From: Chloroflexaceae bacterium
Lineage (GTDB): Bacteria > Chloroflexota > Chloroflexia > Chloroflexales > Chloroflexaceae
Direction: 5' to 3'
Length of the DNA stretch: 64,000 nt
Assembly (NCBI GenBank): GCA_028282325.1
Contig: JANQID010000010.1
Span: 1-64,000, forward strand
Position 1 is the stretch's first letter; the number at the start of each line of letters is the position of its first letter. The translations under genes and the position numbers were made by a program. The notes below the pieces were generated by a model that was not told the origin of the DNA, ran no database searches, and saw only the letters and a program-made list of their open reading frames with translations. This document shows positions 41,832 through 51,734 of this stretch, piece after piece.

Positions 41832-44807
41832 TCAACGATAATCTTCAGGAAAACGATAAATAAAGGCGCGATTGTCGGACGTCGGGCTGGTATAGACCAG
41901 CGTGAACCCGTCGATAACGGCGCCGATGGGGGCGTCGCCGGGATGCAGCAAAGCCGCCAGCGTGCGCGCGCCGTCGCCCTTCACCCGCTGGAGATTTTCC
42001 AGCGCCAGGTATTCGGCATTGTAGCGGCGCGCGATCTCCATCAGCCGAGTGCGTTCGGCGGTGTTGGGGATCATCACCGCCGGGCGTTCGGTATGCCACT
42101 GAAGCTGCCACGGATTGCGGGTCATAATCACGGCGTCGGGTGTGGTTTGCTGTTCCAGCCAGTTATACGCGATCAAGTCAGGCGACCACAGGCCGGGCTC
42201 GTCCTGAATCTTCTCCGCGATGTCTGGCCACGACGGCTGGATGATGCCGGCGATGGCTACGAAGACCAGGATAAAGCCGAGCGGACTCCAGCGTCCATCG
42301 CCGATCTGTGCGAGGCGATCGAAACCGCCCCAGATCACCCAGCCTGCCAGCAACGCGATCCAGGGAATGAGCATTACCCAGTAACGTTCCTCATTGGCGC
42401 GCCAGTAAGTCACCATAAACAACATATACGGTACGAAGGCGAAGACGAGCAAGCTGAGCAGTCGTCGCCGTGAGCGTAGAGCGGCAATCACGCCGAGCGT
42501 CGCCAGCCATGCGCCGATGGGCGAGAGCAGGTTCTTGCTGGCTTCGTCGCTGAGTCGGCTTGACAGAACGCTCAGGCGCTGGGGCAGACCGGTCCAGGCC
42601 GGCATCAGATAATCCCGCAGCGCGACTGTCTGGTTCTGGATTTTCGCCAGCGTTTGATCGAAGCCCCAGCGCAAGATCCAACTGCGGTTGGGAATGCCTA
42701 TCCCGCCCAGATCCGGCGCATAGATGCGATAGATTTCTTCCCAGGCATCGCCGCTGTCGCCGCGATAGCCCAACACCCAGGCGTCGTGACTCTCGGTAGA
42801 GTAGACCGGTTTGCCGAACAGCGCCAGGTTGCGCACCAGGTAGGGCGAGAGAATGATCAACGCTGTCGCCGCCCACAGCGTGACCGGCAGCATACGCGTT
42901 GCAAGCTGTCGGATCGCGGCTTGTCTGTTCGTGTTCCTCAATGTGAACTCGGCAACCTGTGCGCGCACGAGCCAGATCCCGATGCCTGCGGCGATAATCG
43001 CGCCGCTCGGCTTTTGCAGCATCATCAGCCCGGTCAGGGCGCCGGCGAGCAAGAATGAGCGCTGGGTAAGCAAGAACGTCCCGCGCCCGCCACCGACGGA
43101 TGGTGAATGGTCGGCGCTGCGATATGCCGCATAGATCGCGCCGAGTGCGAAAACCACGAACGCCAGGTCGCTTGTTGCGTAGATGGTCAAGTTGAAGAAC
43201 CAGATGCTGGTCAACGTGAGCAAGGCTGCGGTCATTCCCACGCGCCGATCCCAGATGCGTGCGCCGATGTGGTAGATGAGCAGCAGCAGGATCGTGTTGA
43301 AGATCAGGTTCGGCAGCTTGATGGCCCAGGCGTGGGGGCCGAACAGCGCGATAAACGGCGCTATCCAGACCGGTTGCAACAACGGCCAGGTCTCTTGCGG
43401 GCGGGTCGTTCCGTCGTACAGACGATAGAACTGACTGATATAATCGACCGTCCAGCCGCGTCCGGCGATCAGATTGCGCGCGACGATGGCGTTGTCGGAG
43501 TAATCGGCGTGGCCAACGTACGCTATATCGGCGATGATGAGCACCTCATAGCCGATCCAGACGCCGCCCAGCGCTAGTGTGATGATCAGTGCAGGGCGTG
43601 GCCGACCGATGAAAGCGACGATGCCGTTAGCAATGCGGGGTAGACCTTCACGCCCCATCACGAACGCCAGCGCGAGCAGCCCCGTGCCGAGAAGACCGTA
43701 CATCAGTGTGTCGGGAAAACGCTCCCACAATGTGCTGGGGCCGGGCAGCCGGTAGGTTCGGCTGAGTTGCGCGAGGGTATAGCCCAACCAGACCAGCGCT
43801 GCTGTGACGATGCCGTATCCCAGCGCGCGCCCCTGACTGTAACGGCGCACCAACGATCGCGCTGCATCGAGCAGCGGTCGTTGCCAGGTGAATGCCAGGG
43901 CAATGACCAGGACGACCAGGGTGACGCTTAACGCTGCGCCCATCCAGATGCGCGCGATGGCCAGGCCAATGCTAGCCAGACCAGCGCCGATGGCTGCCAG
44001 GGTGAAAACTACTGTCGTAGAACGGAACAGCCGGATCAGCAATCCGTACAGCAGCAACATCGCCAGCGCCAGTTGCGTCACGGCGCCCCAGGCAGGCGGC
44101 ATAAAGATGAAGTGATCCAGCGGCGGTTCAGGCTGATAAACGTGCGCCTCCGCCAGCCGAATCCCTTTGGGGCGCGGATCGACGCCGCGCTCGGTATCGG
44201 TGAATGTGGCCGAGGCGAACAGATCGATGACCAGATCGCTGTCGGTGCGCACATCGGCAGGAATGGAGAAAGTATACGTTTGCCACTGACTAATGGGCGT
44301 GAAATCGCCGATCGTGACCCCATCGGCCTGTACAGTGACGACAGGCTGTTCGACCGCAGGAGCGATCACGTCGGTTGGCCAGCCTTGAGCGAGCAGCGTC
44401 AACTCAAGCTCGGTGTTCGCACCGATGTTGGGGATGAGCAGCGTCGCGTGCTGGCGAGTCCAACGGCTGCGACCGGTGGGCGAATCCGGCGTCAGATCGT
44501 CGGCGTACAAATCGCCGCGTATGATTTCATTGGCACCGAGACCGGTGCTGGCATCGAGGAAGAGACGATCCCCTAGCCAGCCGATCGCTACGCTGCCGCT
44601 GGGAGGAGACTGATAGGCCAGCACGCTAACGACCATACTCAAGATCAGAACCAGGGCGATCGTACGAGCAATGAGCGTGATCCGTCGAGGATATGCCCCT
44701 GCCTGAAGGGTGTCAGGATGCCGCTGTTTTTGCAACGGCATGCCAGATGTTTCATAACGATGGGACGGCAGGGTATCGCCTTCCGATCCGTGAGAATGTT
44801 GACGCAT
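41832..44807 (-). CDS. GT39-like membrane glycosyltransferase with N-terminal beta module, fourth paralogue
   Basis: 991 aa from an ATG at 44807; a -10 hexamer at 44820-44815 would make this transcript leaderless and excludes the ATG at 44816. One anchor helix near 40 is followed by a beta module (about 75-230: VVTVQADGVTIGDFTPISQW, LVIDLFASATFTD) that matches the C-terminal module of the two genes at 33633 and 35906. A membrane segment block and the GT-C core then follow, with motif GHADYSDNAIVARNLIAGRG near 435 and TWPLLQPVWIAPFIALFGP. The C-terminal soluble part reads LLEQQTTPDAVIMTRNP-like sequence. Confidence 0.82.
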   Translation of the reverse strand: MRQHSHGSEGDTLPSHRYETSGMPLQKQRHPDTLQAGAYPRRITLIARTIALVLILSMVVSVLAYQSPPSGSVAIGWLGDRLFLDASTGLGANEIIRGDLYADDLTPDSPTGRSRWTRQHATLLIPNIGANTELELTLLAQGWPTDVIAPAVEQPVVTVQADGVTIGDFTPISQWQTYTFSIPADVRTDSDLVIDLFASATFTDTERGVDPRPKGIRLAEAHVYQPEPPLDHFIFMPPAWGAVTQLALAMLLLYGLLIRLFRSTTVVFTLAAIGAGLASIGLAIARIWMGAALSVTLVVLVIALAFTWQRPLLDAARSLVRRYSQGRALGYGIVTAALVWLGYTLAQLSRTYRLPGPSTLWERFPDTLMYGLLGTGLLALAFVMGREGLPRIANGIVAFIGRPRPALIITLALGGVWIGYEVLIIADIAYVGHADYSDNAIVARNLIAGRGWTVDYISQFYRLYDGTTRPQETWPLLQPVWIAPFIALFGPHAWAIKLPNLIFNTILLLLIYHIGARIWDRRVGMTAALLTLTSIWFFNLTIYATSDLAFVVFALGAIYAAYRSADHSPSVGGGRGTFLLTQRSFLLAGALTGLMMLQKPSGAIIAAGIGIWLVRAQVAEFTLRNTNRQAAIRQLATRMLPVTLWAATALIILSPYLVRNLALFGKPVYSTESHDAWVLGYRGDSGDAWEEIYRIYAPDLGGIGIPNRSWILRWGFDQTLAKIQNQTVALRDYLMPAWTGLPQRLSVLSSRLSDEASKNLLSPIGAWLATLGVIAALRSRRRLLSLLVFAFVPYMLFMVTYWRANEERYWVMLIPWIALLAGWVIWGGFDRLAQIGDGRWSPLGFILVFVAIAGIIQPSWPDIAEKIQDEPGLWSPDLIAYNWLEQQTTPDAVIMTRNPWQLQWHTERPAVMIPNTAERTRLMEIARRYNAEYLALENLQRVKGDGARTLAALLHPGDAPIGAVIDGFTLVYTSPTSDNRAFIYRFPEDYR

Positions 44808-44814
44808 AGCGCCC

Positions 44815-44842
44815 ATTATACAGCGAGTCGCCGGAGTGAAAA
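44815..44842 (-). promoter_or_regulatory. Possible leaderless promoter of the glycosyltransferase block
   Basis: Minus strand: TTTTCA (44842-44837), 16-base spacer, TATAAT (44820-44815). The transcript would begin at about the ATG at 44807. Confidence 0.45.
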
Positions 44843-44977
44843 ATGATGCTCCGCTGATTCCTTGCTCACAAGCGGTTTACTATACCGACGCGCCGCAATT
44901 CTGTTTGACGGACTATGCATTGGGCTGGTATGCTGTTCGCTACATAACTCGCTGGCAGCCTCGTAAAGTCGGAGCCT

Positions 44978-45709
44978 ATGATCTGGACCATTTCCGATCT
45001 GCATCTGTCCTCAGTCAATCCGAAGCCGATGGATGTCTTTGGGTCGCGCTGGAAAGATCATCCGCAGCGCATTGCGGCTCTGTGGCGTGATCGGGTGCGT
45101 CCCGATGACTGGGTTCTGATTGCGGGCGATATTTCCTGGGCGATGCGGTTGAATGAAGCACTGCCCGATCTGGCCTGGATCGACGCCCTGCCGGGACGCA
45201 AGGTGATGATCAAGGGCAACCATGACTACTGGTGGGATCGTGTCGGGCCGCTGCGTCCACACCTGCCGCCCAGCATCACGGCTCTGGAGGCTGACGCGGT
45301 TGACATCGGCGAGGCGATCATCTGCGGCACGCGTGGCTGGATCACTCCGGAGACGGCTGGATTCGTTGATGGCAAAGACACGCGCATTTACAACCGCGAG
45401 CTTGGGCGACTGGATCGGGCGTTGACGGCGGCTCAATCCCTGGCGCGCGCTGATCGTCCGTTGATCGTGATGTTGCACTATCCTCCATTCGTCAATCGCC
45501 AACCGAGCGAGTTTGCCCGCTGCATCACTGCGGCAGGCGCGCAGGCATGCATCTACGGCCATTTGCATCGCCCCAACGACTGGGCCGGCGCCGTGCAAGG
45601 CCGGGTTGACGGCGTCTTCTATCAACTTACCTCCTGCGACTACCTCGGCTTCGGGCCGGTTGCGGTACGCGGTCTGGCGTTATCCAATGAATGCCCATCG
45701 GGCGTTTGA
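44978..45709 (+). CDS. Calcineurin-like metallophosphoesterase
   Basis: 243 aa. Metal-binding motifs in order: MIWTISDLHLS (DxH), VLIAGDISWAM (GDxxW variant), MIKGNHDYWW (GNHD), VMLHYPPF (H) and CIYGHLHRPNDW (GHxH). All five blocks are intact, so it should be an active two-metal phosphohydrolase. Close relatives act on nucleotides, cyclic nucleotides or lipids; the substrate cannot be told. GGAG lies 4 bases before the ATG. It is divergent from the glycosyltransferase block. Confidence 0.92.
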   Translation: MIWTISDLHLSSVNPKPMDVFGSRWKDHPQRIAALWRDRVRPDDWVLIAGDISWAMRLNEALPDLAWIDALPGRKVMIKGNHDYWWDRVGPLRPHLPPSITALEADAVDIGEAIICGTRGWITPETAGFVDGKDTRIYNRELGRLDRALTAAQSLARADRPLIVMLHYPPFVNRQPSEFARCITAAGAQACIYGHLHRPNDWAGAVQGRVDGVFYQLTSCDYLGFGPVAVRGLALSNECPSGV

Positions 45710-45771
45710 GGACCAGAAATCCTGACATATCATAAATGTCAAGAATCAGGATGAAATATGGGTTGCGCTAG

Positions 45772-45801
45772 TTGGACACGAGAGCGATTTAGGTGTATAA
45801 T
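45772..45801 (+). promoter_or_regulatory. Possible gyrA promoter
   Basis: TTGGAC (45772-45777), 18-base spacer and a consensus -10 TATAAT (45796-45801) with TG just upstream. A leader of about 120 bases follows, containing a small GGTG/CACC hairpin and a run of nine or more T near 45876; this could attenuate transcription. Confidence 0.6.
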
Positions 45802-45930
45802 ATGCTCTAAATGATATGATCAAATAACAATCTTGAAAAGGGTCGTGTGATGGTGTGCAGCACCGTCCCGACGCTTTTTTTTTCTACTTTTGCAGAATTC
45901 ATTCCATCACCAGCGAGGGAACAATAGCAT

Positions 45931-48417
45931 ATGGAAATAGGAATCGTGCGGCCGGTAAATATTACCAATGAGATGCGAATGGCCTATCTGGACTATGCGA
46001 TGAGCGTCATCGTGTCGCGAGCGTTGCCCGATGCTCGCGACGGCCTCAAGCCGGTCCAGCGGCGCATCCTCTATGCGATGATGCGTGAAGGGCTGCGCCA
46101 CAACCAACGCTACTCCAAGTGCGCCGGTATTGTGGGTGAAGTCCTGAAGAAATACCATCCTCACGGCGACCTGGCCGTCTACGATGCGCTGGTGCGTATG
46201 GCCCAGCCCTGGAATATGCGCTATCCGCTGGTCGATGGGCAGGGCAACTTCGGCTCGGTAGACGGCGATCCTCCCGCAGCCTATCGCTACACAGAGGCGC
46301 GCCTGACCGAAATCGCCGAAGAGATGCTGCACGACATCGACAAAAACACGGTCGATTTTCGTCCGAACTTTGATAATGAGCACCAGGAACCGACCGTTCT
46401 CCCGTCGCTGCTGCCCAACCTGCTGCTAAACGGCGCGTCGGGCATCGCGGTAGGCATGGCGACGAATATCCCGCCTCACAACCTGGGCGAGTTGTGTGAT
46501 GCGATCATCTATCTGATCGATGATCCTGAAGCGACGGTTGAAGATCTGGTAAAGATCATTCCCGGCCCGGATTTTCCGACTGCGGCGAATATTCTGGGTG
46601 CCGATGGGATCATGAATGCGTATAGCACGGGCAAGGGCCAGATCGTGCTGCGGGCGAAGGCGCATATCGAAGAGGGGGCGCGGAATAGCTATTTGATCAT
46701 TGTCACCGAGCTGCCGTATCAAGTGAACAAAGCCCGTCTGCAAGAACGTATCGCCGAACTGGCGCGTGATCGCAAGATCGAAGGCGTACGCGATGTGCGC
46801 GATGAGTCAGATCGTTCCGGGATGCGGCTGGTGATCATCCTCAAGCAAGATGCGCAGCCGAAGAAGGTTCTTAACGCGCTCTACAAGCATACCCAGATGC
46901 AGACGACGTTCGGGATCAATATGCTGGCGCTGGTGGAGCGAGGACAGCAGCCGCGAGTATTGTCGCTCAAACGTATGCTCCAGGAGTATATCGAGCATCG
47001 CCGCGAGGTGATCCGCCGTCGCACAGAGTTTGATCTTGAGAAGGCGCGCGAACGGGCTCATATTCTCGAAGGCCTCAAAATCGCGCTCGACAACCTGGAT
47101 GCTGTGATCCGCACCATTCGCGAGTCGCGCACCGCCGATAGCGCGCGGAATAATCTGATACGCAACTTCTCGCTCTCCGAACGTCAGGCGCAAGCAATTC
47201 TCGACATGCAGTTGCGCCGCCTGGCTGCGTTGGAGCGCAAAAAGATTGAGGACGAGTACCGCGAAGTGATCAAGCTGATCGCCGGACTGGAAGATATTCT
47301 CGCCAATCCGCGCAAAGTCTTGCATATCATCTCTGAAGATTTGCAGCGTATCAAAGAAAAATACGGTGATGCTCGGCGAACGCGGATTATGCCCGATGTC
47401 AACGCCGATGTCAGCGACGAGGATCTGATACCGAACTTGCGGGTGCTGATTACATTGACCAATCGTGGCTATATCAAGCGCCAGAGTCCCGATTCTTATC
47501 GAACCCAGCGGCGTGGCGGGCGGGGTATTCGCGGAATGTCCACTCGTGAACAGGATGTCGTGCGCCATGTGCTCACGTGCAATACGATGGATGATCTACT
47601 CTTTTTCACTGACCGTGGCAAGGTCTACCAACTCAAAGCGCATGAATTGCCCGATGCCGGTCGCACATCGAAGGGTCTGCCACTGGTCAACTTGATCTCG
47701 CTTGAACCGGGCGAGTTGGTTACGTCGATGCTGGCCGTGCCCGACTTTGATGATGGCGAGTATCTGGTGATGGCGACGGTCAATGGCAAGGTCAAACGCA
47801 CATTCCTCAAGGAATATAGCCAGGTGCGCTCAAACGGGCTGATTGCGATTGGCCTGGAAGAAGGCGATGTGTTGGGCTGGGTGTGTATGAGCCAGGGCCA
47901 CGAGGATATTCTGATGACCACGTCTCATGGCCAGACTATTCGTTTTCATCAGGAAGAAGTGCGTGCGATGGGACGCCCGGCGAGCGGTGTCATCGGCATC
48001 CATCTGGGCAAAAAGGACTATGTCGTGGGGATGGGGCTGGTGCGTGAGCACGCCGATCTGCTGGTCATTACGGCAAACGGTGTTGGCAAACGTACTGCGT
48101 TGAGCGAGTATCCAGTCAAAGGACGTGCAACCAACGGCGTGATTACCATCAGGCTGCGTGAGGATGATAAGTTGGCGTCGGCGCGGGTGGTCACGGACGA
48201 TGCACTCTTGACGTTTATCACCCACCATGGCATTGTAATGCGCACAATGGCAGATGGTATTTCGCAGCAGGGTCGAGCGACCCAGGGCGTCCATATCTTG
48301 AACCTTGACGATGGCGATCAAGTTGCCGGTGTGTCATTCGAGTATCCTGTGGAAGCGGATGATGACAACGGAGTTGATGAGCAAACGACGGTGCTGGTTG
48401 ATCCCAATGGTATGTGA
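45931..48417 (+). CDS. gyrA: DNA gyrase subunit A
   Basis: 828 aa. Catalytic Tyr120 in [12 protein letters not shown] breaks and rejoins DNA. The winged-helix region reads [20 protein letters not shown] and [21 protein letters not shown] coiled coil and the C-terminal beta-pinwheel (about 500-810) follow. The GyrA box QRRGGRG near 528 separates gyrase from topoisomerase IV. The residue aligned with E. coli Ser83 is Leu81, a substitution associated with quinolone resistance. gyrB is not in the window. GAGGGA precedes the ATG. Confidence 0.95.
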   Translation: MEIGIVRPVNITNEMRMAYLDYAMSVIVSRALPDARDGLKPVQRRILYAMMREGLRHNQRYSKCAGIVGEVLKKYHPHGDLAVYDALVRMAQPWNMRYPLVDGQGNFGSVDGDPPAAYRYTEARLTEIAEEMLHDIDKNTVDFRPNFDNEHQEPTVLPSLLPNLLLNGASGIAVGMATNIPPHNLGELCDAIIYLIDDPEATVEDLVKIIPGPDFPTAANILGADGIMNAYSTGKGQIVLRAKAHIEEGARNSYLIIVTELPYQVNKARLQERIAELARDRKIEGVRDVRDESDRSGMRLVIILKQDAQPKKVLNALYKHTQMQTTFGINMLALVERGQQPRVLSLKRMLQEYIEHRREVIRRRTEFDLEKARERAHILEGLKIALDNLDAVIRTIRESRTADSARNNLIRNFSLSERQAQAILDMQLRRLAALERKKIEDEYREVIKLIAGLEDILANPRKVLHIISEDLQRIKEKYGDARRTRIMPDVNADVSDEDLIPNLRVLITLTNRGYIKRQSPDSYRTQRRGGRGIRGMSTREQDVVRHVLTCNTMDDLLFFTDRGKVYQLKAHELPDAGRTSKGLPLVNLISLEPGELVTSMLAVPDFDDGEYLVMATVNGKVKRTFLKEYSQVRSNGLIAIGLEEGDVLGWVCMSQGHEDILMTTSHGQTIRFHQEEVRAMGRPASGVIGIHLGKKDYVVGMGLVREHADLLVITANGVGKRTALSEYPVKGRATNGVITIRLREDDKLASARVVTDDALLTFITHHGIVMRTMADGISQQGRATQGVHILNLDDGDQVAGVSFEYPVEADDDNGVDEQTTVLVDPNGM

Positions 48418-48482
48418 CGCTAGCCGTCAAGGGCAGCTTGCCCCGTCCACCGTGTATGCCGGCGGCCGGCGTGGCTGCGTCG

Positions 48483-49262
48483 TTAGCTCATAATGTGATA
48501 CCCGCCGTCGACGTAGGTCGTCTCGCCGGTGATCAGCCGGGCGGCATTGGTGGCCAGCATCGCTGTCGCCAGTCCCACATCCTCTATCGTGACCAGACGT
48601 TGCATCGGTGCTCGTTGCGCGACCTCGGCTAGCAGATCGTCGAACTCGGAGATTCCTGATGCAGCGCGAGTCTTGATCGGGCCGGGCGAGATGATATGCA
48701 CCCGGATGCCCTTTGGCCCCAACTCATAGGTCAGATAACGGCCTACCGCTTCGAGTGCGGCCTTGACCGGGCCCATCAAGTTGTAGTTTTCGACCACTTT
48801 TTCCGCACCGTAGTAGCTCATTGCGAACAGGGAGCCGCCGTCGGCCATCAGCGGTTCGGCCAGGCGGGCCATACGGATAAAAGAGTGGCAGGAGATATCC
48901 ATCGCCTGCATAAATCCCTGCATCGACGAGTCGATCAATCGGCCCTGGAGATCCTCTTTGGGAGCATACGCGATTGAATGTAGTGCAAAGTCAAGTCGGC
49001 TCCACTGCGTGTGGATGGCCTCGAAGACTGCTTCCAGATCGCCGGGGGCTTGGACGTCGCAGGGCATGAAGATCGGTGCATCAAGCGACTCAGCCAGTGG
49101 TTCGACATACGGTCTGGCCTTTTCGTTGAGGTAGGTTATTGCCACTTCGGCGCCCAGAAAGCGGAAGGCACTGGCGCAGCCGTAGGCGATCGAGTGCTTG
49201 TTGGCGATACCGAGTACGAGGCCCTTCTTTCCGTCCAGGCGGAGGTCGGCACTGTCGAACAT
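48483..49262 (-). CDS. fabI: Enoyl-ACP reductase (NADH type)
   Basis: 259 aa. It performs the last reduction of the fatty-acid elongation cycle. N-terminal LDGKKGLVLGIANKHSIAYG is the atypical SDR cofactor loop of FabI. Active-site residues are Tyr150, Tyr160 and Lys167 in SYYGAEKVVENYNLMGPVKA. The substrate loop and the end GETTYVDGGYHIMS are conserved. AAGGAG lies 7 bases before the ATG. It is convergent with gyrA and not linked to other fab genes. Confidence 0.96.
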   Translation of the reverse strand: MFDSADLRLDGKKGLVLGIANKHSIAYGCASAFRFLGAEVAITYLNEKARPYVEPLAESLDAPIFMPCDVQAPGDLEAVFEAIHTQWSRLDFALHSIAYAPKEDLQGRLIDSSMQGFMQAMDISCHSFIRMARLAEPLMADGGSLFAMSYYGAEKVVENYNLMGPVKAALEAVGRYLTYELGPKGIRVHIISPGPIKTRAASGISEFDDLLAEVAQRAPMQRLVTIEDVGLATAMLATNAARLITGETTYVDGGYHIMS

Positions 49263-49321
49263 CGTATGACTCCTTTGGTTGACAACTGTGCTTAGCCGGC
49301 GACTGTCTGGTTGTCGCTCGC

Positions 49322-49561
49322 TCAGCGATAGGTATCGACGGGAATGGGCACACTATCGATCAGGCGGTCGGGTTCGGCGGGGTTGAACATCTCGGTCTGA
49401 TGCGTAATCATCTGGCGCACCTGATCAATGATTACCTCACTACCGCGGAAGGCTGGCTCGGAACCGCGCATTTGCCAGCGCCCAGAGAGTGGTTCCAATG
49501 CCTGATAGATGTCATCGACGAGGACATATTAGATGAGCCAGACATCTTCACTAGCATGCAT
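49322..49561 (-). pseudogene. Small ORF with an in-frame stop, possible gene remnant
   Basis: From an ATG at 49561 the frame reads MHASEDVWLI, a TAA, then an uninterrupted 68 codons including DDIYQALEPLSGRW, GSEVIIDQVRQMITHQTEMF and the end LIDSVPIPVDTYR. The composition looks protein-coding, but there is no good start or ribosome site after the TAA. It may be a decayed gene or a small gene with an unusual start. No family recognised. The rest of the gap from 49263 to 49854 holds only the palindromic element. Confidence 0.35.
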
Positions 49562-49678
49562 CTGTGATAAAGACGGTGCAACCAGTCATTGGGCTACCTC
49601 CGTTCGTATTTGTGGTATCAGGAGGATGCGCCAATGACCGGTCATTGACAAGTCTTACAACCCCGAATTAGAGTTCAT

Positions 49679-49804
49679 ACCAAACGATAATGAACAGGCC
49701 GCATGTCACCCTGAGCGGAGCGAAGGGTCTCAGCGTCCCCCGATAGCCGGGATTCTTCGCTTTGCTCAGAATGACCGCTTGTGGTAGATCCAAATTCGTT
49801 TGGT
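49679..49804. repeat. Dispersed 126-bp palindromic element, copy 2
   Basis: ACCAAACG and CGTTTGGT termini; the inside is nearly identical to the element at 3297-3421 but in the opposite orientation. It lies just downstream of the HD-GYP gene. Confidence 0.88.
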
Positions 49805-49854
49805 AATGTTTGTTAAGACGTATTCAGGACGCTTGCGCGGTTGCCATTTTCAGC

Positions 49855-51387
49855 TTATATATTGGCGTTCACTGCGCGCTCTGCCATCGTAAATGGCAGC
49901 CGATCTTGCCGTAAGCGTGGGCCGATGCGCAATGTCGCACCTTCTGCGCGGATCAATTGAATGAACGTATCGACCAGATCAGCATCCCAACTCTTCCCGC
50001 GGCCATCTTGCAATATCTGGAGAGCTTTTTCATCTTCCATCGCCGGGCGATAGGCACGATCGGCGGTTAAGGCTTCAAACGCATCGGCAATAGAAAGAAT
50101 GCGGGTTTCAATCAGCAATTGTTCTCCGGTCAGCCCATTCGGATACCCTTTCCCGTCAAAGCGTTCATGGTGCCCTTCGACGATTTGTATTGCGTCGCGG
50201 AAAGTGCGCACCTTTTTCAGAATTCGCCCGCCAATCGTTGGATGTTCCTTCATTATTGCAAATTCGTCATCATCAAGCGGACCAGGCTTCAGCAGAATGT
50301 GGTCACGGATGCCAATTTTGCCAATATCGTGCAGCAGCGCTGCATAACGGAGGAGTTCAATACGCTGCGGTGGGAGTCCAATGGCTTCAGCCAGTCGGAC
50401 GGCGTATCGAGTGACTTGTTTCGAGTGACCGAATGTGTAAGCGTCGCGGGCGTCAATGGCCTCAGTCAACGCTTCGATTATCTGCCAGTGCTGATCTTTC
50501 ATTTGCTGATGCAGACGGGCATTATCAAGCGACGCAGCGATCTGCGAAGCGATGACGCTCAACAGTTTGCGCTCACTGGCATCGAAGTCAGGCTGATCGT
50601 TGCGTCGTGCCATATGCAGGTACCCGATCGGCTGGTCTTGTGTTCGCAGGACGACCCCGGCGAACAGCGTTGGCTTATCAGCGCCCGGCCCGTCGACAAG
50701 TTTCATATGCGCTTTCAGCATAGTTTCATCGTCGCATTCTGGCGCGAGCGGCACAGGATCCTGTCGTATGGCGGAGTTCCGGCGTGATTTGTAGAGTCGC
50801 AACAGGTTCAGCTCTTGAATCTCCGGGTTGTGCAGCGATATTGCAAGCGTTTCGGGAGCGAAACGCTGCTGGAGGAACTCGCTAATCTGATCCACTTGCG
50901 TGGTCATATCGAGTGAAGAGGCGATAGCCTGACTGAACTGATACATCACAACGAGATCGGAAAGACGCTCTTTTTCCTGGCGCATACGACGCAGTTCCAG
51001 CGCGATACGGACGGTGCGTTCCAGGTTCTCCGTATCGACAGGTTTGGAAAGATAATCGAGCGCGCCGAGCTTTAACGCTTCGCGAGCAGTATCAACAGTG
51101 CCGTGAGCAGTCAAGATTATCGTGTCGACATCTGTATGGCGCTCGCGAATATGCCTGAGCAGCGAGAGGCCATCCATCTCTGGCATTTGCAAATCGATTA
51201 GTGCCAGATCAAATGTTTCCTGGAGCAACATATCCGCAGCGACTCGCCCATTTTCAGCGGTTGCGACATTATAGCGGGAGCGCAGAAGGAGACGACAAAA
51301 GTCGCGAACCATTTTCTCATCTTCAACAACGAGGATGCGTGATCGAGAAGGTGTAGCTAATGTGTTGTCCGGAGTGCTTGTTAACAT
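49855..51387 (-). CDS. REC-GAF-HD-GYP response regulator (c-di-GMP phosphodiesterase type)
   Basis: 510 aa from the ATG at 51387 (CAGGAG upstream). Receiver about 15-135 with Asp65 in LALIDLQMPEMDG. A GAF-like domain covers about 155-310. HD-GYP about 320-490 has LLHDIGKIGIRDHILLKPG, HHERFDGKGYPNGLTGEQL and LSIADAFEALTADRAYRP, with all metal ligands and the GYP intact. It should hydrolyse c-di-GMP or a related cyclic dinucleotide under control of phosphorylation and a GAF ligand. Confidence 0.94.
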   Translation of the reverse strand: MLTSTPDNTLATPSRSRILVVEDEKMVRDFCRLLLRSRYNVATAENGRVAADMLLQETFDLALIDLQMPEMDGLSLLRHIRERHTDVDTIILTAHGTVDTAREALKLGALDYLSKPVDTENLERTVRIALELRRMRQEKERLSDLVVMYQFSQAIASSLDMTTQVDQISEFLQQRFAPETLAISLHNPEIQELNLLRLYKSRRNSAIRQDPVPLAPECDDETMLKAHMKLVDGPGADKPTLFAGVVLRTQDQPIGYLHMARRNDQPDFDASERKLLSVIASQIAASLDNARLHQQMKDQHWQIIEALTEAIDARDAYTFGHSKQVTRYAVRLAEAIGLPPQRIELLRYAALLHDIGKIGIRDHILLKPGPLDDDEFAIMKEHPTIGGRILKKVRTFRDAIQIVEGHHERFDGKGYPNGLTGEQLLIETRILSIADAFEALTADRAYRPAMEDEKALQILQDGRGKSWDADLVDTFIQLIRAEGATLRIGPRLRQDRLPFTMAERAVNANI

Positions 51388-51734
51388 ATAGATGACTCCT
51401 GGGAATTCCAGAGGTGTTGCAGTCAAGCGCAAAGACAGGTATTGAGCGCCCTGCTTAAATCACGAGGCATAGTACATGCCGAGGCTTGCTATTCAACAAC
51501 ATAATTGCCGCATGAGATTGCAATATATTTATAGCTGACACACCTGGGTATGCGCCAGCGCGATATGATGCTATCGGAGCGAGTAGTTGCCATATTTGAT
51601 GCATATTAATGTGGAAGGATATGCTGTGGCCCGCCAGGATTGGGGAAGGGGGATGCGCTGTTGGGCGAGCAAGCGACTGACCGAATCGAAGCCTGATAGT
51701 AGGCGCTGATTAGGGAGAACGTATATACCCCGGG
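51388..51734. other. Non-coding gap
   Basis: 347 bases between the HD-GYP gene and the REC gene. It contains an AT-rich stretch near 51515-51535 that may carry the HD-GYP promoter, but no convincing promoter pair, hairpin, repeat or ORF was found. Confidence 0.5.
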
